This document shows, piece by piece, positions 63,307 through 64,000 of a stretch of DNA of 64,000 nt. Both the position numbers and the translations under genes were made by a program. Numbering within the stretch: the first letter of the stretch is position 1; every line of letters starts with the position of its first letter. The stretch is taken from contig JADJPD010000001.1 in the NCBI GenBank assembly GCA_016713435.1, positions 124,001 to 188,000 of the forward strand, read 5' to 3'. The notes under the pieces were generated by a model, which was not told the origin of the DNA, did no database searches, and saw nothing but the letters and a program-made list of their open reading frames with translations. This DNA is from Gemmatimonadota bacterium. Its GTDB lineage: Bacteria; Gemmatimonadota; Gemmatimonadetes; Gemmatimonadales; GWC2-71-9.

Positions 63307-64000
63307 GGCGTGGTGGCCCGGTAGTACTCGGTGCCCGACAGGTTCAGGCGCAGCGCCCGCCCGCTCACCACGTCCGCGAAGCGCACCCGCTCCACGCCCT
63401 GCGGGTCGTCGCCCACCTGGAACTCCCCGCCGCCGAGCGGCAGCAGCCGCTCCTCGATGCCCTCCGGCGACACCAGGTAGAGCCGCCCCTTCCGCAGCAC
63501 CACCCGGTAGTTGCTGTCGTACGGCACCTGGGCGCGGTAATGGCCCACGTAGCCGGCCCATGCCGCCGGCGCGTCGAACCGGTGCGGCCCCCGGTAGGCG
63601 CTGCTGGTGAACCAGCGGCCGCCGCTCCAGAACTCCGAGGCCACGCCGTCCTCCCGGACCACGTGCAGCGGGAACAGCCGGAAGGCGGGGTGCGGCGTCA
63701 CGAAGGTGGCGCGCCCATCGCGGTAGAGCGGGGCACGGAGCCCGTCGGCTTCAAGCCACAGGCTGTCGCCGGCGGCGAGGAGCCGGGCGCGGGCGCCACT
63801 CGAGTCGTGGAACTCGCCGGCGAAGCTGGCCGCCTCGGGAATCACGGCGGGCGGGGCACTCTCCTCCACCGGCGGGGGCGCGCGGCCGCGGCGCGCGGCG
63901 ATGAGGGCGCGCAGCGCGTACTCGCCCAGGCGACGCGGGTTGCCGGGGCCATTCATGAGGATCACCACGCCGAGCCCCTCGTCCAGGTCGCCGGCCAGCA
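63303..64000 (-). CDS. C-terminal part of a beta-lactamase-family serine hydrolase (partial)
   Basis: This is the 3' part of a gene whose start lies beyond the window. The first residues visible (LAGDLDEGLGVVILMNGPGNPRRLGEYALRALIA) match the end of class C beta-lactamase/esterase-type catalytic domains. A strand-rich domain of about 170 residues follows (FAGEFHDSSGARARLLAAGDSLWLEA, YVGHYRAQVPYDSNYRVVLRKGRLYLV), of the type seen after such domains. The catalytic SxxK is outside the window. Its stop overlaps the kinase stop by 4 bp, tail to tail. Confidence 0.7.
   Translation of the reverse strand, partial: LAGDLDEGLGVVILMNGPGNPRRLGEYALRALIAARRGRAPPPVEESAPPAVIPEAASFAGEFHDSSGARARLLAAGDSLWLEADGLRAPLYRDGRATFVTPHPAFRLFPLHVVREDGVASEFWSGGRWFTSSAYRGPHRFDAPAAWAGYVGHYRAQVPYDSNYRVVLRKGRLYLVSPEGIEERLLPLGGGEFQVGDDPQGVERVRFADVVSGRALRLNLSGTEYYRATTP

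Overview
The window is 64 kb of high-GC chromosomal DNA (roughly 70% by eye) from a Gram-negative bacterium. It has an outer-membrane porin, several lipoproteins and many secreted proteins with Ala-Gln-type signal cleavage sites. Codon use, protein style and gene content (Pho island with tandem pstB, ECF sigma factor beside glycogen-binding-domain proteins) suggest a member of Gemmatimonadota, probably from an environmental or metagenomic assembly. That placement is inference. No phage, transposase, CRISPR array or rRNA was seen.

Layout. 1-4.2 kb: 3' part of an amino acid permease, a small lipoprotein, a YbjN-like protein and a broken Clp-type ATPase. 4.4-6.4 kb: tRNA-Asn, an A+T-richer spacer, holB-moaC. 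6.4-10.9 kb: two lytic transglycosylases, a class A beta-lactamase-like hydrolase and two unknowns. 11-15 kb: a flavoprotein disulfide reductase coupled to ilvE, tRNA-Lys, a secreted unknown and bioD. 15-21.6 kb: an M1 aminopeptidase, then the classical ffh / rpsP-rimM-trmD-rplS-rnhB translation cluster. 22-26 kb: a metalloprotease-like lipoprotein, prepilin peptidase, a TrmH-type methyltransferase and thiD. 26-31.7 kb: a tightly packed minus-strand operon for extracellular nucleotide use (5'-nucleotidase, beta-grasp protein, adenosine deaminase, NupC transporter, purine nucleoside phosphorylase). 32-45.7 kb: a phosphate-starvation island (phoB-phoR, PAP2 phosphatase, glycosyltransferase, phosphodiesterase, phosphate-type porin, pstS, pstC-pstA-pstB-pstB-phoU-ppx). 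45.7-51 kb: deoC, rhomboid protease, dnaK and an HtrA protease. 51-56 kb: DUF2892-like protein, tRNA-Leu, a proline-rich lipoprotein, an ECF sigma factor with an envelope operon carrying glycogen-binding domains, and a single-domain response regulator. 56-60.9 kb: tig-clpP-clpX-engB and an unknown. 61-64 kb: a hybrid histidine kinase and the C-terminus of a serine hydrolase that runs off the window.

How it works together. Secreted 5'-nucleotidase and phosphodiesterase would free phosphate and nucleosides. The porin and PstSCAB import phosphate, NupC imports nucleosides, and Add, PNP and DeoC break them down. PhoR/PhoB/PhoU would control the island. Five promoters in the island carry CGTKAC-like hexamers in 11-bp phase, with the last hexamer exactly 11 bp before a -10-like hexamer. 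Two more sites are weaker. This is the best new regulatory signal in the window. A glycosyltransferase and a lipid-phosphatase-like PAP2 protein within the island suggest phosphate-sparing lipid remodelling.

Sequence quality. At least six genes carry single-base indels, several in homopolymer runs, and the indels often restore frame. This looks more like assembly error than decay. The Clp ATPase is the exception because it also has an in-frame stop. Many genes have a TANNNT-like hexamer 5-9 bases before the start codon and no Shine-Dalgarno sequence, suggesting leaderless mRNAs.
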